Below, piece by piece: positions 33,965 to 46,394 of a stretch of 64,000 nucleotides of DNA (position 1 is its first letter; every line of letters begins with the position of its first letter). Position numbers and translations under genes: made by a program. Source of the DNA: Elmis aenea (taxonomy: Eukaryota; Arthropoda; Insecta; Coleoptera; Elmidae); NCBI GenBank assembly GCA_947652605.1, contig OX393577.1, forward strand, positions 25,423,466-25,487,465, written 5' to 3'. The notes beneath the pieces were generated by a model, which searched no databases, was not told the origin of the DNA, and saw only the letters and a list, made by a program, of their open reading frames with translations.

Positions 33965-35219
33965 ATGTCCAAGAGCCCAGAGCTGGACTCTCTCAGCACT
34001 GTGTTCTGGCTGAAACAAGATGCACTTAATACATTCACCAAGATGTGGTATCACGTCTTTCTTTGGGCCTTGTTTTCGTCTATTTTTGTACATACAGTAA
34101 GTGTATTAGTTTTCTTCGTTTTCTAAAAAAGAATGTCTTTTTACAATTTTATTTACATTTGTGTCATGAAATGCATATACTTTGCTTTTTGATTTTGAAC
34201 AGGAAGATATGTATGTAGTCTTCATATATATTGAATAAGTTTTCAAAATATTGACATAATAAGTAGTATTTGACCATGTAAAGTGAAAAATGATTATGCA
34301 TGCAAGGCAGAAACTATTTTGTATTCTAAGCCCTTAATTAGCTCTATGCATTTTTTCGCAAAACAATTTTATTCTGATTTTGTACTAAAGTAGCAAAGCG
34401 GTTCATCCATTTTTACAACGTATTTAAATTAAAAAAGAAATAAGCATTTATATCAATTGGTGACCAAGTGTGAGTTAGTTGTAATTAATCGGCAACTTTA
34501 AAAGTTCAAAATATGTTTTTGTTATTGCTTTTAATGTTGTGTGTCATGTACATTTATTTGGTGAAATATTTGTTTAATTATATATAATATATATATAATA
34601 TATATAAATTTGGTCATAATTAAAAATTGTTGTGTTGCGATATGTATTAGTATTTAATTAAGTGAATAATTTGTTTAGAAAAAAGTGTTCTCATAAACGT
34701 ACTGAACAGAGTGTCTGATATTTTAATTATTTGGAAAATGGTGTTGTTTTTATCGACCATGATCGAAGTGAAATGTTTCTTTCAAATACTCCTAAATATC
34801 ATTTATAAAAACAAAAATCTGTGACAAACATTTATCATATTTGGCGGTTGTCTTGTATGGAAGTGGGGCCAGAGTTAGTTATGTATACCCTTGACTATAA
34901 TATACAAATCAATGGTTATACTTAAAAAATTGTTGTGATGTTTATTATACCATTAATGTTTATCGATTTTCAGGTAGCAGCACTGATAGCATTCTTAACA
35001 CTGAGGAAACATAAATTTGGAAAATTCTTTCCTATATTAATTCTACTTATGGGAGTTTTACCTCCCATAACATCAGGTATTGTTAGCAGTGCCGCCATAG
35101 CTTTTGTCTATAGAGCTTCAAGTTATCCAATGGAACCCCTTTATGCTCTCTTTTGGGGTGTTGGACAGACTGTTTTGTCCGCATGTATTGGATTTACACG
35201 TATCTTGGCAACACTATAA
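33965..35219 (+). CDS. TMEM170 family membrane protein
   Basis: Two exons, 33965-34096 and 34974-35219, encode 125 residues. The sequence MWYHVFLWALFSSIFVHTVA is the first membrane segment. LRKHKFGKFFPILILLMGVL and the PPITSGIVSSAAIAFVYRAS region follow, and the C-terminus is FTRILATL, all as in TMEM170A/B. Three hydrophobic spans are visible. In vertebrates TMEM170A shapes ER sheets and the nuclear envelope; the insect role is inferred. The minus-strand open frame over exon 1 is a shadow. Upstream ATGs out of frame could dampen translation. Confidence 0.92.
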
Positions 35220-35786
35220 ACGTCCGTAGGACAGTACACACACAAACACACAATGACTATAGAAAATAAAATACTCTTCACTAAATGTGCTAATGGTGCT
35301 ACAACCATATTTAATTATTAGTCATATTGGTTTAGTTTTTTTAATATTTTATTAAGTTACATTAATTTATTGTATAGTCCTAATTTTGATTTGGTGTATT
35401 TAAATAAATGTATAAATACACTATTAGAATTGTGTAGGATTCTTTTGTATATATGCACTGTACAAATAGTTTAGTAATATAAAATATTTATGCCTAAAAT
35501 TATTTTCATTTAAACTAAATAAAATAAAACTGCTCTTAAAGTTTAACAACGAACATGGTATAAAATTGTTTTAATAATTTTGACTTCCAAAATTACTGAG
35601 TTAGTAATATTTTGCTGCTATTACCACTGCCAAATGTGTGTACAGTTGGTATCACTATTACTAATATGACGTATTGAATGACAGCTATCATGTGTCGCTT
35701 CAATGTTTACATCTGTTCATTAATTAATTATACAATTCTATAATATTTAGAAATGTAGCATTTATTTCAGTAATAAAAAAAGTATA
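35220..35786. other. TMEM170 3' UTR and RELCH promoter
   Basis: The start is the TMEM170 3' UTR (AATAAAATA near 35267 and further AATAAA motifs near 35400-35525). The remainder before 35787 must contain the RELCH promoter. No repeat or other gene is seen. Confidence 0.5.
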
Positions 35787-38700
35787 ATGTCAGATATACC
35801 GATTACCGATGATGCGAAAACTCACCTGGTTAACAAAACCGTCAGCTACAATGAAATTGCTGCAAAACTAATAAACGATAGGCTTCTTTTAACCGCATTA
35901 GAACTTCACACTGAGCTAGTAGAATCAGGAAGAGAAGTAAAAATTTTAAGAGATTTTTTTTCAAATCCTGGAAACTTTGAGTTACAGTCCCATGATGGTC
36001 CATCGTTAATATGTATGCAAACTATTCTTTATTTAAATAATTAATTAATAAGCAATGTTTGAAGCTCGATCTGGCAGCCAAGCAACACTTGATAGTTTAG
36101 ATTTAGCGAGATACTCAGAGGATGGTGAAAGAGGTACAGATGAAAGAGTAGCTGTCTTAGAATTTGAATTACGCAAAGCTAAGGAAACAATAAATGCATT
36201 GAGGAACAATTTAACTGTTGCTACCGGTATGTACAGCAACTTTAAGCTAATTGTAAAAGTGTTCTAAGTGATTTTTTTTTGTAGAATCTGAGACTAGTAC
36301 ACCTGATAAGAAAACTACCAAACTAACAAAAGATGGAATTAAGCCTCACGAACAAAGAGCTTTGAATTTTTTAATTTATGAATATTTATTATTGCATGGC
36401 TATAAGTTGACTTCAATTACGTTTGCAGATGAAAATGAAAATCAAGTAAGATTTAAAATTTGCATTGTATTTGTTTGAAGGTATTGGATATAAACAAAAG
36501 AGGCAATTTTCAAAAAAAAACGGGCTCCGGGTAGTTCACAAATGTCTTGTTTTAAATATAAATATTTAAAAAAAATTTAAACTAGAATTATATCATATTT
36601 GATCCAATAGTGATTTTTAGAATTACATAGTAAACATTGCAACTTTTAAGTTAAAAAAAGTTGTGCATAACTATTTGAATGATATTTAATTTTTAAAGCT
36701 TTTGGCATTAAAAAAATGTTTCAATAATTGAACAATAAGTAATTAAACATAGTAAGTTAGTGAATAAAGAAATTAAATAAATACTTCAAAAGTTCACCAT
36801 CACCATATTTTGAGAATTATAATAACTGGTTTTTCTATCAGATATGAACGAAACACTACTAAATCTTCACATACATTTTTACTTGCAACAGTAATTCTAT
36901 TTTTTGTCCTTATCATAAATGATATTGCAAACATGTAAAATAAGTTACGATTTTAACTGTAGGATTTTGAAGATTGGGATGATGTAGGTCTTAATATATC
37001 AAAACCTGCAGAATTGTTAACATTGTATAGAGAAGGTTTACGGCAAACTGGTCAAAACTGTATGTCTATTAGTACACAAACAGAATTTGTCAGGAGAGAT
37101 GATCATGCTGAAAATGTGATAAAGGAATTAGTAAGTGAACAAAATTTTTTTAATGTTGTTTAAAATGCCTTTAATATTTTAGAGTGTACAGCTTCAATCT
37201 TATAATACAAAAATAATAGAACTAAATACTCAAGTAACGGACTTACAAAACGAAAATGTTATATTGTCCAAACAGAACAATATTTTCAGCCATGAAAAAT
37301 CTGTTTTGCATGGTGATCTGTTTACAGCTAGTGACGATGTTCTTGAATCACAAAACTGTCGTACAATTAGTAGCAAAAATTCAAGTAGCGATTCTCCGGA
37401 ACATTTTGAAATTATTGACAGACATAGCATAGGTAAAAAACGAGACAGTATTATAACGTTGGAGGATAACATTTCCAACAATAGCCTTAATGACAATGAA
37501 TGGGCAAATGTTACGATAAGTACATCAGAAAATTTAGTAATAGAAAATACGCCAATGAGTTCACCCAAAAAAATAGAAAAACCTACTGCAATGTATATTA
37601 AATCTGATGTGTTTGACTGCAATTCAAGTTCAAGGTAACTATTATGAATTTTATTAGTTTTTGTATTTTAAATGTGTTTTAAGTTACAATGCCAGCTTGT
37701 GTGATTAGTACTAGGCTCTTTAAATTATTTATGTTCTTGTATATTAAAAAGATAATTAATAAAGTAGTATTAGGAGATATCTAGAGAATTAAATATAACC
37801 TCTCCATACAGCAAAGACTTATTCAAATTTGATGTTTTAATTTTTCCTGAAGTCTTTATGTTGTATGCAGAAACCACTAATATTGTAACTATGGCATTAA
37901 ACTATTTAACGTTGTTATTTTCTGAGAACTAAATGTTGTATAAGTTTTTTTATAAATATCTCTATTTATAATTTAAAAATGAATTAAACTTTTTTAACGA
38001 CCTTAACTCTAGCAGATTTTATATGAAAGGGCGTTTTTTAGCTTTTCAAAAATATATATACTTTTATGTATGTATTGCAGAAAATAACCGAGATATGGCT
38101 AATTTTGTGAAAATTTTATTACATATTAGTTTGCAATGATTTTGTAAATAAGTGATGTTTGCAATTAAACATCATATCCCAGTAAATTTTTAAACTTTCA
38201 ACTACTCCTTTGTATTTTTTATCTGTTTATTGTGGTATTATAAACATAGCTAAATTTGGACACTGAAAAGTTTAATATGTTAGAAATTCACATTGTAAAA
38301 CATGGATGCTGCTGCAAAATATTCTTGGAAAAGATGTCTACTTGTTTTTTGATTGCAAACATCACTTGTTTATGAAATCATAGTAAACTGTGATAATAAA
38401 ATTTTCACAAAATTTGCCATATCTGGGCTATTTTTTACAAAATATGCAGTGCCGGTCCTTGGTATTTGGCCGCCTGTGTGCATATCCACTTTTTGCCACC
38501 CTGTTATTACGTTAAAATAAAATTTTAAGTAAATACAATAATACTCGTACTTTATAAAGGATAGGGGATTAACAAACAATTTACTTGTAAAATAGGTTAT
38601 ATGTATTTTATTTTTACAACCATTTATATAAAAAATTACGAAACAAAAATGATATTTATATCTTTTTAAATATTTAAAAATTAAACATAATAAATCTACC

Positions 38701-41700
38701 TGCATTTCCAAAACAACCTTCTGGCTGTTAGCGAATTTGTCTATCAATGTTGATAAGTGTATACTTTTTAAAACTTCAAGTTCAATAGAAATAAGTGTAA
38801 GACTACTTAGTCCTGGAAAAATGGAAAGTGATATAAAAATCTTATAACATGTGCTTATCTCAAAAAATAACCCAAAAGACCTTTATTAGATTTTTAATAA
38901 CTATTATATGTAGTATATAGTTCGAATTGGGTCTATACTGCATAAAAAGTTTTAATATTACTTAGAAATCTTTTTTAAAGTATTTATGATAAATGTAACA
39001 TAGAACTGGTACAGTTTTGTTATCCTTATTCTCCAGCATGTTACATTGAGACCAGTGAGATATGCAAGCCATTTAGTAGTTAATTTAAGAAAAGCATGTA
39101 TGTGAAGAAAAGCAATTTATTTAAATTATGACGTTTTTTACAGAAAACTTCCTGAGAATTTTAAAAAAGAATTATTGTCCAAATGTTTAATTAATTTATC
39201 GACAAAAATTCAAAATACCACGATGGAAAATATCATGAATCATGCTATTACAAACGAAACACTGGTGCATACTTTATCTCAGTCACTTCTAAGAATTATT
39301 CCCAATATTATATTAAATAAACGAGAGGAAGCAATTCCATTACTTGTCAGTGCTGTGTATTTAAACTCGAATTTTTCTGAAAGAGATAAGCTGCTGCAAC
39401 AACTGTTTAATTTAAAAAAAAAACCTTCCGAAGAGGAAAGGGCTATGATTTTAATAGGTAAATGTTTTTGATTTAAAAAATTATCGATTGCTGGTTTAAG
39501 AAGCATAATTAAAAAGTGATTGTGTTACTCTAGGTATTTTGAGCATAGCAAAGTTTTCTGGTGCAAATTTAGTGGAAAATGAAATTTTGCCACAATGCTG
39601 GGAGCAGTTGACACATAAACACATAGAGCGACGTTTATTAGTAGCTGAATCTTGCAGCGCATTAATTCCATATGTTTCAGTAAGTTATTTTATTAGTCTT
39701 AAAGATTTTGTATAAATTATCTGATTCTGAGTTTATAAATTGTTGATTTAAATTTCTGATGTAATATTTTTATAAATTATCTACAGAGTCCTATTAGAAA
39801 TTCATTAATGTTGTCTATGTTACAACAAATGTTGGAAGATCGGGAGGAAATAGTTAGGGAAATGGTAATACGGGCTCTGTCACTAGTAATAGCACTTTGT
39901 GATGATTCAGATAAATACATGCAATGTGAGGAGTTGGCTATGCGAACTTTAAATGACTCCTCTGGAATTGTTGGTGCTGTGAGCACACAATTGCTATACC
40001 CAGTTTTAGCAAAATGGGCTTTAGATATAGGTGAGCAATTTGATAAACCTGTAAACTAGTTAACAACATTTTTTAATTTTAGGCCGTTTAAGATCTGATT
40101 TGATAAAGCAGTTGTTGCATAAATTAAATAAATATTTAAAAGATACTCAGTCGGAATCTCCAAGCAAAACAATACAATCTCCTGAAAAGATTATACGATT
40201 AGTAACAGTATTAAATCAACTTTTGCCCTATGTACTTTTGTGTGTGGCAAGCAATGAAAGAATTTTAAGTAAAATAGAAAAACAAATGACCATTGAGCTT
40301 CGTAAGTATTTATTATAGAGTTTAAAATATTGTTTCAACACACATTTAATTATTACAGAATTTGTCTTTTTTGTAAAAAAAAAATTCAAATTAAATTGAA
40401 TGTCATTCATGTTGCAAGTTTCAGCCTCAATATTGTAATATTTTTTGTTGTTTTTCAGGACCGGATTTGGTTAAGTTGTGCACTCAATTAACTAACCCTG
40501 CAAATTTTTACAGTGGCGATTGCAGTGTAGGAATGATTTTGTACGAGTTTGATGAATATATTGTGGAATATCCTGAGCAGACGTGGGAGGAGTTGGATTG
40601 GTTTTTGGACATAGTGTAAGTTATGTGTTGCATATTTTGACAATGGGTAGAAATAGATTCATAATTTTGTGAGAGCAGAAAAGATCAGAAAGTTATATGA
40701 GATAGCGATTACGTTATGATCTGGTGCTTTAAGACTCAAATTTAGCTATTAATGCATAATTATTATCTATTAGCAGGGCTGTTTTTCTGGGAGTATGCTA
40801 AGGTGACGATTTTTTTCCCCGAACTTTCGGGGACACTAAGCTGAAGTTCCAAAAAAAAGGTCCTTAATTAACTTTTGTAAAATCTATTTTCCCGTTTCCC
40901 GTACACCATAAACCACAACTTTCATTTTAATAAACGAAATTCATTAAAGAGCGGGATTTAAAACCAACGCATTTTTGCACATTTCAAAAAGAGAGGATAT
41001 GTCCAGGAGAAAGGACGTATGGGTCATTCTAAACAAACAGATGTCTTCCTTAGGTAATAACACATTTTACTGTGGTTACTGGTTACCTTTATTAATAACA
41101 ATCATAATCTCAATAGCAAAAATGGTAACCGTAGTAAAATTTGTTTATACCTAAGGAAGATTCAATTGTTTAGAATGATCTATGGCAGTGGTTTTTAACC
41201 TTTTAGTAGTCGCGGATGCCTAAATATCCTAAAATATTTTCGCGGCCCCCTAGTTTGTAGTAACAAAAATATTACGATTTATTTAAGAAGATATGTCTGA
41301 TGGTTCGAGTAAAGTAAGGAGCAAAACATATTTTTTTTACGATTTCAATATTTTAAAAAGTAAAAACGTTTTATACATGTTTTGCGGCCCTTTTAAAATC
41401 TTCCACGGCCCCCCGGTTAAGAATCACTGATCTATGGTAACTAGGGTTTCTCATATTTGACCATTTTGCTTGTCCCGGGATTCCGGGAAGAAATCGTCCT
41501 TTGTCCCGGGATTTCCCGGGATCCCGGGATGTAATAAATTATGTCAATATTTTTAAATAAATAACCCAAAAAATTAAGGGAGCGGTTTATTACTTAAAAA
41601 CAACTCCAAGTCATATATGAAATACATTTTGCTCTATGATTATTACAAATAATTCAATAATATTGGTGAGAGAAACATACAATTGGGAATTATAACCTTT

Positions 41701-44700
41701 CTATTGCAGTTTTATATTTATGAATACAATAATATAATTTTTACAATGAATTTTTGTAATGTAATTTAAGAAAACAAAGGTGATCTGTGCTTCAGTAAAT
41801 TAGTCTTTTTCTTAATTTATTAACAAAAAGTTCTGCTGCATAAAATGCTCTCTATCTCTATTGATGTAGGTGAAATTGTCTTGAGAGCATCTAGCAGCAA
41901 AGAAACATCATTATTATCAATAAAATTTCATTTATAAGCTATTTTGCTTTGAATTATCAGGGTACACAAAAATAAAACTGTAAAAGTATTTTGAAGATAT
42001 TAACTTTGTAATGGAGACCGGGCTTCTTTGCGCCATACTAAAAGAGAAAAATTATTTTGAAGTTTTTCCATAATTTACTGTTAGTAAAGACATTTTAAGC
42101 ATAAAATTCTGATAATTTATAATAGTATTACAAAAATCTTAGCACAAAATAAACGAAAACAACACTTTTTTAAAATCCCGGGAATTCCCGGGACAAAAAG
42201 CATTTCCCGGGAAATAAAAAATAGCTTAAAATGGACCGGGATCCCGGGATCCCGGGTACCCTAATGGTAACCCTAAGTAACCTAACAAAACCTATTCGGA
42301 TTTGACACTTTATTTAAGGTGCACAAACTCCTCCCCACTCCAGTTTTAGTGATCAATAAGCGGCTACACTGTTACAATGTTGCCAGATTAACAGATTTGC
42401 ATAATTTGGCAACAGTGGAAGAACCATACATTGGTTATTTTAAATGTTTATAGAAAAATTATAAAAATCGGGGACAAGAATAATCCGGGACTTGAGTCTT
42501 GTTTCGGGGACTGTCCCGAAAATCGGGGACGAATGGTCACCCTAGAGCAGTGTTTCCCAAACTTTTGACATCTGTGTACCCCTTCTATAATTTTCGTAAC
42601 ACTGAGTACTCCTCGTTAAAAAAAATTAAAATAATAAACGAAAAATAAAATTTATCCATAATAAAATGCAAATAAAATAAATAAAAGTTATATTATAAAT
42701 AAAATTCATTTTAATCGCGTACCCCCACCAAACTCTTCCCGTACCCCCAGTGGTACGCGTACCACACTTTGGGAAACACTGCCCTAGAGTATGCGCATAT
42801 ACGCCGTAAACCCACCTTTTTTTGCTGAAGATGTTTTTTTTTAAGTCCATTTAAAGGTTTAAAAATGTTATTTCGTGAAGTTCTACACAGATATGCAGTG
42901 CATATGTTATGCAGGATCAGTGAACTAGCCCAGTTGGTGAAATAGGCAGAACCTTTGCCGAGTTCGTGAATTAAGCAGTACTATGTCTAGTATTATGCCT
43001 AGCAATACTATGCGTGAATTGGCATAAATTTTTTTTAACAGTTGGTCAAAGTTTTTTTCTTATTGCCGAATAATACATTTAGCTGCTACTAGCATATGCA
43101 TACATTTACTAGTACCTTCGAAACAACATTTATTAGTAAGTGTATACATTTGCGAAGTTTACACTTTTAATGCAACATATAAATTACAGTCTATCTATTT
43201 TGTAAACGAGTATTTCACGTACTAGACCTGGCATTGCTTATTTCACGAAATGCTGTGTCTATTTCACGAATTCGGCAAAAAATTGCCTATTTCACGAATT
43301 CGCCAAAAATGCCTATTTCACGAACGCGGAAAGTTTGCTGATCCGGCATAACACACATAATTTTTAAAATCATTGTATACCCACCTCTTTCCAGAGAAAG
43401 TGCCCTGTCTATTAATATTGTGGTTTTATTAGACTACTGCGTAAATACAGGGTGTTTCAAATGTAATTACATCGAAATTTGCCCACCCTGTACATACATT
43501 ACAGCATTTTTAATTTCAACAAAATCTGTTACTCCTATTATATATTATTACAATTGCACAGGCCAACTATTGTAGTCTCTCTGTTCTTGTGATTTTAGTG
43601 TAAAATTTTTCACTAATCAATTTCTATTATAATTGTATATTAATGTACTGAATTGCACTGGAATACTTCAATATCTACTGTTTTTTTTTTTTTGCAGATT
43701 GCCGGATTTATTGAACAATTTAAACCACATAGATATTACTCAACATTCCCTGCTTCAAAGTATAGTCAGTTTATTTCATAATATATGTAGAGTGTTTGGC
43801 AAAAGTTTTACCAAGCAAAAAGTTCGTCCAATTTTTCAAAATCACATACAAAATTTGGAACAAATTCTTTCTAGTTTTAATCAGTATTCACCCAATTTAA
43901 GTGTGATACCCGTTTATCTAGTGTCTGTTTTAAGTTACTGTGATAATGTAGATGAACTATCTATTGTACTTAAGCGTTTTATTTGTGCTCTTCCATTATG
44001 TGGTACACCGTTAGATTGTCTGGAAGTAACAGTTCAGGGATTGTGCAATCTTGATTTACAAGAAGCAGTTGTTAGTTGTCTTTGGGAAGGCGTAGTACAT
44101 CAAAGACCACTAGTTCGTGCTTCTACAGCGTCATTGTTTTCAACTGTTATTGGTTTATGTTCTGAAAATGTACTTACTACGAAAGTAGCCCCTGCATTAG
44201 TGACACTTGCTAATGATAGTGATGTGTAAGTGATTTTTATAATAAAATTAGTAAGTTCAGCCTGGATTTTTGTACAACTGCTTTTTGTTGTTAGATTGGT
44301 TCGTACAGCAGCACTTCCAGCCTTGGGTTGTTTAATAACGGATTGTGCAGTTCAAGAGGTTCATGATAAAGCCTACATGCAAATTCAGACTTGTCTTTCA
44401 GATCCAAACTCTAGAGATAACCACAGCTTATTACGACAGCTTGTGGTAACTTTAGGTACAATCGTAAATATCTGTAAACCCTCTTTTAGAGATGATGGTA
44501 AGAAGTGAATCAAACATATGTATTAACTAATAATTGTCGACATTTTAGTTATTTTAACTCAACTGACCAACCTATCGGCATATTCTTCACAAATGTCTAA
44601 CCAAACAAGAAAAATTGATATGGCTTTAGCTCTGTTAGAAGCATTTTCTAATGTTATTTATAGCCCTTTAAGCAGACAGATCATGAGTTCTGTGTTACTT

Positions 44701-45026
44701 CCAGGTTTGCGGTAAGTAATTTAAAAGAATATTGTTGAACCATTTACTATATACATTAAAATTATAGGTTTTTGGAAGGAATAATAATAGAAAATCCTTC
44801 TTTATCGCCACATCGGGATTCCATCATATCAATGATCAGAGAAACAGAACATCGTGCAGATTTATCCTCTCCATTATCACCTGTTGATCGGGGAACGTCG
44901 TTAAGTCAAAACGTTAATCAAGGCATGGAAGATATGAAGCAAAGAGTCAGTAAAATATTTAATAAACCTAGCAGCACTAAACCAAGTACATTACCTAATT
45001 TACAAGGCATTTTTAGGAAAAAATAG
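35787..45026 (+). CDS. RELCH (RAB11-binding LisH/HEAT-repeat protein, KIAA1468)
   Basis: Fourteen exons: 35787-36012, 36053-36226, 36285-36445, 36963-37130, 37183-37634, 39144-39457, 39534-39679, 39787-40030, 40083-40301, 40459-40615, 43698-44225, 44295-44497, 44549-44711 and 44768-45026. Total 3414 nt, 1137 residues. The N-terminal SLDLARYSEDGERGTDERVA and coiled coil FELRKAKETINALRNNL precede a LisH motif at about 155-185 (RALNFLIYEYLLLHGYKLTS). DWDDVGLNISKP follows, then a serine-rich linker and HEAT-type helical repeats to the end. In mammals RELCH acts with RAB11 on recycling endosomes to move cholesterol to the trans-Golgi with OSBP. Intron 10 (40616-43697) is unusually large and filled with transposons. 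Confidence 0.94.
38078..38442. repeat. Inverted repeat in RELCH intron 5
   Basis: GAGATATGGCTAATTTTGTG (about 38090) pairs with the inverse CACAAAATTTGCCATATCTG (about 38406). Further inward AAGTGATGTTTGCAATTAA pairs with TTGCAAACATCACTTG. Arms of roughly 100 bp flank a 140-bp centre. Next to it (38447 onward) lies one end, CAGTGCCGGTCCTTGG-like, of the family at 61228. Confidence 0.65.
41022..41180. repeat. Foldback segment within the outer hAT-type element
   Basis: GGTCATTCTAAACAA (41022) with TCTTCCTTAGGTA pairs with TACCTAAGGAAGA and TTGTTTAGAATGATC (to 41180). Arms are about 60-70 bp. Confidence 0.65.
41186..41429. mobile_element. hAT-type MITE, CAGTGGTTTTTAACC ends
   Basis: 244 bp from CAGTGGTTTTTAACC to GGTTAAGAATCACTG, with perfect 8-bp duplication ATCTATGG at 41178-41185 and 41430-41437. 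Internal GC-rich pieces (CGCGGCCCCC, CGGCCCC) are typical of such elements. Non-coding. Confidence 0.9.
41442..42263. mobile_element. hAT-type element rich in CCCGGGAT repeats
   Basis: 822 bp from TAGGGTTTCTCA to GGGTACCCTA, flanked by the exact 8-bp repeat ATGGTAAC (41434-41441 and 42264-42271). Subterminal zones carry many CCCGGGA/TCCCGGG palindromes on both sides. No transposase frame is recognised. Confidence 0.88.
42548..42781. mobile_element. hAT-type MITE, CAGTGTTTCCCAAA ends
   Basis: 234 bp from CAGTGTTTCCCAAAC to TTTGGGAAACACTG, with target duplication CCCTAGAG at 42540-42547 and 42782-42789. The left target copy consists of the last five bases of the outer element plus GAG, so this insertion is younger than the outer one. 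Confidence 0.93.
42906..43352. mobile_element. Inverted-repeat element with TATTTCACGAA repeats
   Basis: Ends GTTATGCAGGATCAGTGAAC and its inverse GCTGATCCGGCATAAC. The right half holds several copies of CTATTTCACGAA with GAATTCG, and the left half has the inverse forms GTGAAATAGGCAG and GAGTTCGTGAATTA. Non-coding, 447 bp. Superfamily not determined; target duplication not clear. Confidence 0.65.
43446..43492. repeat. 47-bp CAGGGTG mini-element
   Basis: TACAGGGTG (43446-43454) and CACCCTGTA (43484-43492) face each other across only 29 bp that include TGTAATTACA. It may be the extreme internal-deletion product of a CAGGGTG-ended element. Confidence 0.45.
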
Positions 45027-45585
45027 TTGTGTTAATCATTATTAAGGTCATTTTTTAATCATGTTTACAATCATTTTTACCCAGGATTATATAATTTGTC
45101 CGATAATTAGTAAGTATCTAACTAAACAAAAAAGTATTTTCTATTTCTACTTTTATTAGGAATTGCAAATGAGTAATTTTTAATTGAAGAGACAATGAGG
45201 TTTCATTTTCGGTGAAACATTAGTTTAAAAATTTTGGGACCTGTGACGTTTTGAAATTTTTATCTTTAAATAATGAAAGTCTGTATTTTCGATCTTTCAT
45301 ACATTTTGTATGAGAACGACACTTTTATTTTAAATGTCCAGAATTTTGAATGGATTTGAATGCACCAAAATAATTGACTCAAGTTACAACTAAATCATGA
45401 CATGATTTTTTTAATATTTTTGTTTCTGTTATGGTGTATGAAAAAAGTAGAAATAAATGTTTTTATCATCATAGTTTTTAACCGAATGTATATTTTAAAA
45501 ATTTGAAGATTTTAGAAATAAGTTTTAATTTTACAAAATATTTTAAATAGTCATATCGTAGATGTGAGGTGAATTTAATCTGTAC

Positions 45586-45982
45586 CGGGTTTTTCCGTTA
45601 AAAGGCCCATGGAAACTAGATTTTTATGCTGATTTTACTTTAATATATATACACAAGGTGGCCAAAAGTATGGAAATGCTGCTGTAACGGTGTAAATACA
45701 AGTTTTATGATAAATGTTTTATATAAAAAGTGTATGGCAAATTGTTAGCTACATTTTGACGTACTTTAATTTTTTTTTGTCAACCATGTGCAACTGACAG
45801 GCAATTGTCATATTTATTAAATTTCCAACTTTTTTTTTACTGTAATTGATAGTGAAGTTTTTTTTTCTTTTTAACCATCTAGTTTTCTTAGTTATATGTG
45901 AGAAAAATTTTGAAACGGGGCCTTTATTTGGAAACATAAACCTAAATAAAGGCCCAACTGGGTCTCTATACGGAAAAACCCG
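45586..45982. mobile_element. Inverted-repeat element, CGGGTTTTTCCGT ends
   Basis: CGGGTTTTTCCG (from 45586) and CGGAAAAACCCG (45971-45982) are perfect 12-bp inverted ends. Inside them GGCCCAT and a GGGCCTTTATT / AATAAAGGCCC pair occur near the right side. Inside the left part there is a string, GTGGCCAAAAGTATGGAAAT, resembling the start of the repeat at 63123. Non-coding. Confidence 0.5.
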
Positions 45983-46056
45983 TTAAGTAGCTATTGATGA
46001 ACATTAAAAAAGTAGTAGTGTAACATTTGCCAACTGATCTAAACATGTATAGATAT

Positions 46057-46292
46057 TAGGGGTGGACGATATATCGATATAATTTTGATATCGATATATC
46101 GAAATGTCGATATAAAAGGGGCGGGAGGCTAAAAAAGTTAGTAAAAAACTGCAAAAAGAGACTGGTGACCTAAAAAAAGAAAATGCTTCTCGCCCTCATT
46201 TTTGTTGTCCATACCACAAAATAAAATATCGATATATTGGAATATCGATATCAAAATTATATCGATATTTATCGATATATCACCCACCCCTA
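46057..46292. mobile_element. hAT-type MITE, third copy of the GGGTGGGCGATAT family
   Basis: TAGGGGTGGACGATATATCG at the left and the inverse (CGATATATCACCCACCCCTA) at the right. The core CTTTTTT/AAAAAAG with AGAGACTGGTGACC matches the other copies in inverse. No matching target duplication is found, so it is older or rearranged. Confidence 0.85.
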
Positions 46293-46390
46293 GTGTTTAG
46301 CATTCATAGCAAAATATGCTAAAGTACAATAAAAAAAAATTGCCAAGTACCCCTTGAAATTCTTTTGCATACCACACTTTGGTAAACACT
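46293..46390. repeat. Single end of the CAGTGTTTCCCAAA MITE family
   Basis: GTACCCCTTG, then CATACCACACTTTGGTAAACACTG (in parts), corresponds to the right end of the MITE at 42548. The left end is missing. Confidence 0.55.
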
Positions 46391-46394
46391 GATC

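Larger units (their letters stand above)
40799..42544. mobile_element. Outer hAT-type element of the RELCH intron nest
   Basis: Left end TAAGGTGACGAT with CCCCGAACTTTCGGGGACA; right end TGTCCCGAAAATCGGGGACG followed by ATGGTCACCCTA, inverse. The 8-bp target GAGTATGC lies at 40791-40798. On the right it is split: GAG at 42545-42547 and TATGC at 42790-42794, separated by a later insertion. No transposase is seen. It contains three further repeats listed separately. Confidence 0.88.

Noticed and set aside
33881..34093. Minus-strand frame over TMEM170 exon 1
   Set aside because: Antisense to the conserved first exon, with no protein similarity.
45655..45690. Start of a CAGGGT-type repeat inside the CGGGTTTTTCCG element
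   Set aside because: Only about 20 bases resemble the repeat at 63123; too short to call a separate element.
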